Part shown: positions 63,332 through 64,000 of the stretch, one piece after another | How positions within the stretch are numbered: position 1 is the stretch's first letter | Layout of the letters: each line of letters opens with the position of its first letter | From: Nocardioides marinisabuli | GTDB lineage: Bacteria; Actinomycetota; Actinomycetes; Propionibacteriales; Nocardioidaceae | Assembly: GCF_013466785.1 (NCBI RefSeq) | Contig: NZ_CP059163.1 | Coordinates: 1,240,001 to 1,304,000, forward strand | Length of the DNA: 64,000 nt | Reading direction: 5' to 3' | Made by a program: the position numbers and the translations under genes | Notes under the pieces: generated by a model | Database searches by the model: none | What the model saw: the letters and a program-made list of their open reading frames with translations, nothing else | Told to the model about the DNA's origin: nothing

Positions 63332-64000
63332 TGTCCCACCCCGACCTCCGGGCCGGACCCGAGGCCGACCTGCGCGTCGCCTTCGACCGCTACGCGCGCC
63401 TGGTGCGCCGGTCCCTGGGCTCCGACATGGCCCTGGTCAGCCTGGTCGAGGAGCAGCGGCAGGCGTTCGTCGGCGCTGACGGGCTCACCGGTGAGCTGGC
63501 GACCACGCGCGAGACCCCGCTGTCGCACTCGTTCTGCCAGTGGGTGGTCGCCGACCAGGCCCCGCTGGTCATCACCGACGCCCGTCTCGACGAGCGGCTG
63601 CGCAGCAACCTGGCGATCCCCGACCTCGGGGTGATCGGCTACGCCGGCTACCCGATCCGTGACCAGCACGGCACCATCGTCGGCTCGCTGTGCGCGATCA
63701 CCCACGAGCCGCGCGAGTGGAGCGGGGCCGACCTGGCCTCGCTGCAGGACCTCGCGGCGGCCTGCTCCAGCGAGCTGGCCCAGCGCGGCCTGCGGGCCGA
63801 GGCGGCCCGGGCCGCCGACTCGGCGGCCAACCTGTCGCGCCGCTCGAGCGTGCTGCTCGCCCTGAGCGAGGGCCTGGCCAGCACCCGCACCCTCGGCGAC
63901 GTGGCCGTCGCCGTCGAGGCGGTCTCGATCGAGCAGCTCGGCTGCTCGCGCGCCGGCATCTGGATCGACGACACCGCCCAGCACCCGGGCACCTCCGACC
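63332..64000 (+). CDS. GAF-domain protein, 5' part
   Basis: Runs off the right edge; 223 residues visible. The first GAF domain spans about residues 15-155 (ALVSLVEEQRQAFVGADGL, TPLSHSFCQWVVADQAPLVITDARLDERLRSN, GYAGYPIRDQHGTIVGSLCAITHEPREWS). A coiled linker (LAQRGLRAEAARAADSAAN) and the start of a second GAF domain follow. In related actinobacteria this plan leads to a SpoIIE-type PP2C phosphatase or a GGDEF domain; which one cannot be seen. TAGCGT (63295-63300) and GGAGG precede the ATG. Confidence 0.88.

Overview
The window is very GC-rich, densely coded actinobacterial chromosome. Frequent GTG starts, 4-nt stop/start overlaps (ATGA, GTGA), TANNNT boxes placed 5-7 nt before start codons (leaderless mRNAs) and the gene content (KstR-type operators, FadE5, EtfD, DUF222-HNH, DesK/DesR-type pairs) suggest a Nocardioides-like member of the Propionibacteriales. 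The genus is inferred. There is one tRNA; I see no rRNA, no CRISPR array and no intact mobile element.

Region by region. 1-2.2 kb: end of an aldo/keto reductase, a lipoprotein gene whose 3' end is frameshifted, a membrane-anchored protein and a SnoaL-like gene. 2.2-6.4 kb: an exact KstR-consensus operator and a four-gene overlapping operon (luciferase-like oxidoreductase, DUF1214-like protein, SDR, sulfotransferase-like protein) whose last three genes match the order of the mycobacterial cholesterol-region genes Rv3531c-Rv3530c-Rv3529c. 6.4-12.4 kb: tiny zinc ribbon, MFS exporter, and an oxidative operon (flavin monooxygenase, TetR, alpha/beta hydrolase, cytochrome P450) behind a promoter with an inverted repeat at its -35 box. 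12.4-17.7 kb: secreted M1 peptidase and the histidine-utilisation genes hutI, hutF and an M20 amidohydrolase. 17.7-34.8 kb: housekeeping and transport genes (nitroreductase, M20 peptidase plus MFS, small membrane proteins, two CitE-like lyases, dtd, patatin, IclR plus EamA, secreted M19-like amidohydrolase). 34.8-38.5 kb: etfD, with a long disordered tail carrying eight SLFD motifs. 38.5-49.9 kb: symporter with a small membrane partner, the dcd operon, tRNA-Gly(CCC), a second KstR-type site before a SnoaL-like gene, an Rrf2 regulator and fadE5. 49.9-53.1 kb: a decayed accessory patch (gene remnants, small membrane proteins, IS110-like fragment, doubly frameshifted DUF222-HNH gene). 53.2-64 kb: ABC exporter with its two-component system, a Ser/Thr kinase, lysG/lysE, a MOSC protein, a thioredoxin-NHL protein, a lipoprotein and the start of a GAF-domain gene.

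How the genes work together. A catabolic theme links the regions: steroid-type genes under KstR-like sites, fatty-acid oxidation (FadE5 passing electrons through ETF to EtfD and the quinone pool) apparently sharing a second palindromic operator, and histidine breakdown. The most novel-looking structural signals are the shared TTAC-type operator at etfD and fadE5, hairpins at convergent gene ends whose arms contain the stop codons of both genes, a two-copy cruciform terminator family, and the SLFD-repeat tail of EtfD. Several genes change frame internally; some breaks look like GC-tract read errors, whereas the DUF222 gene carries two clean short tandem duplications.
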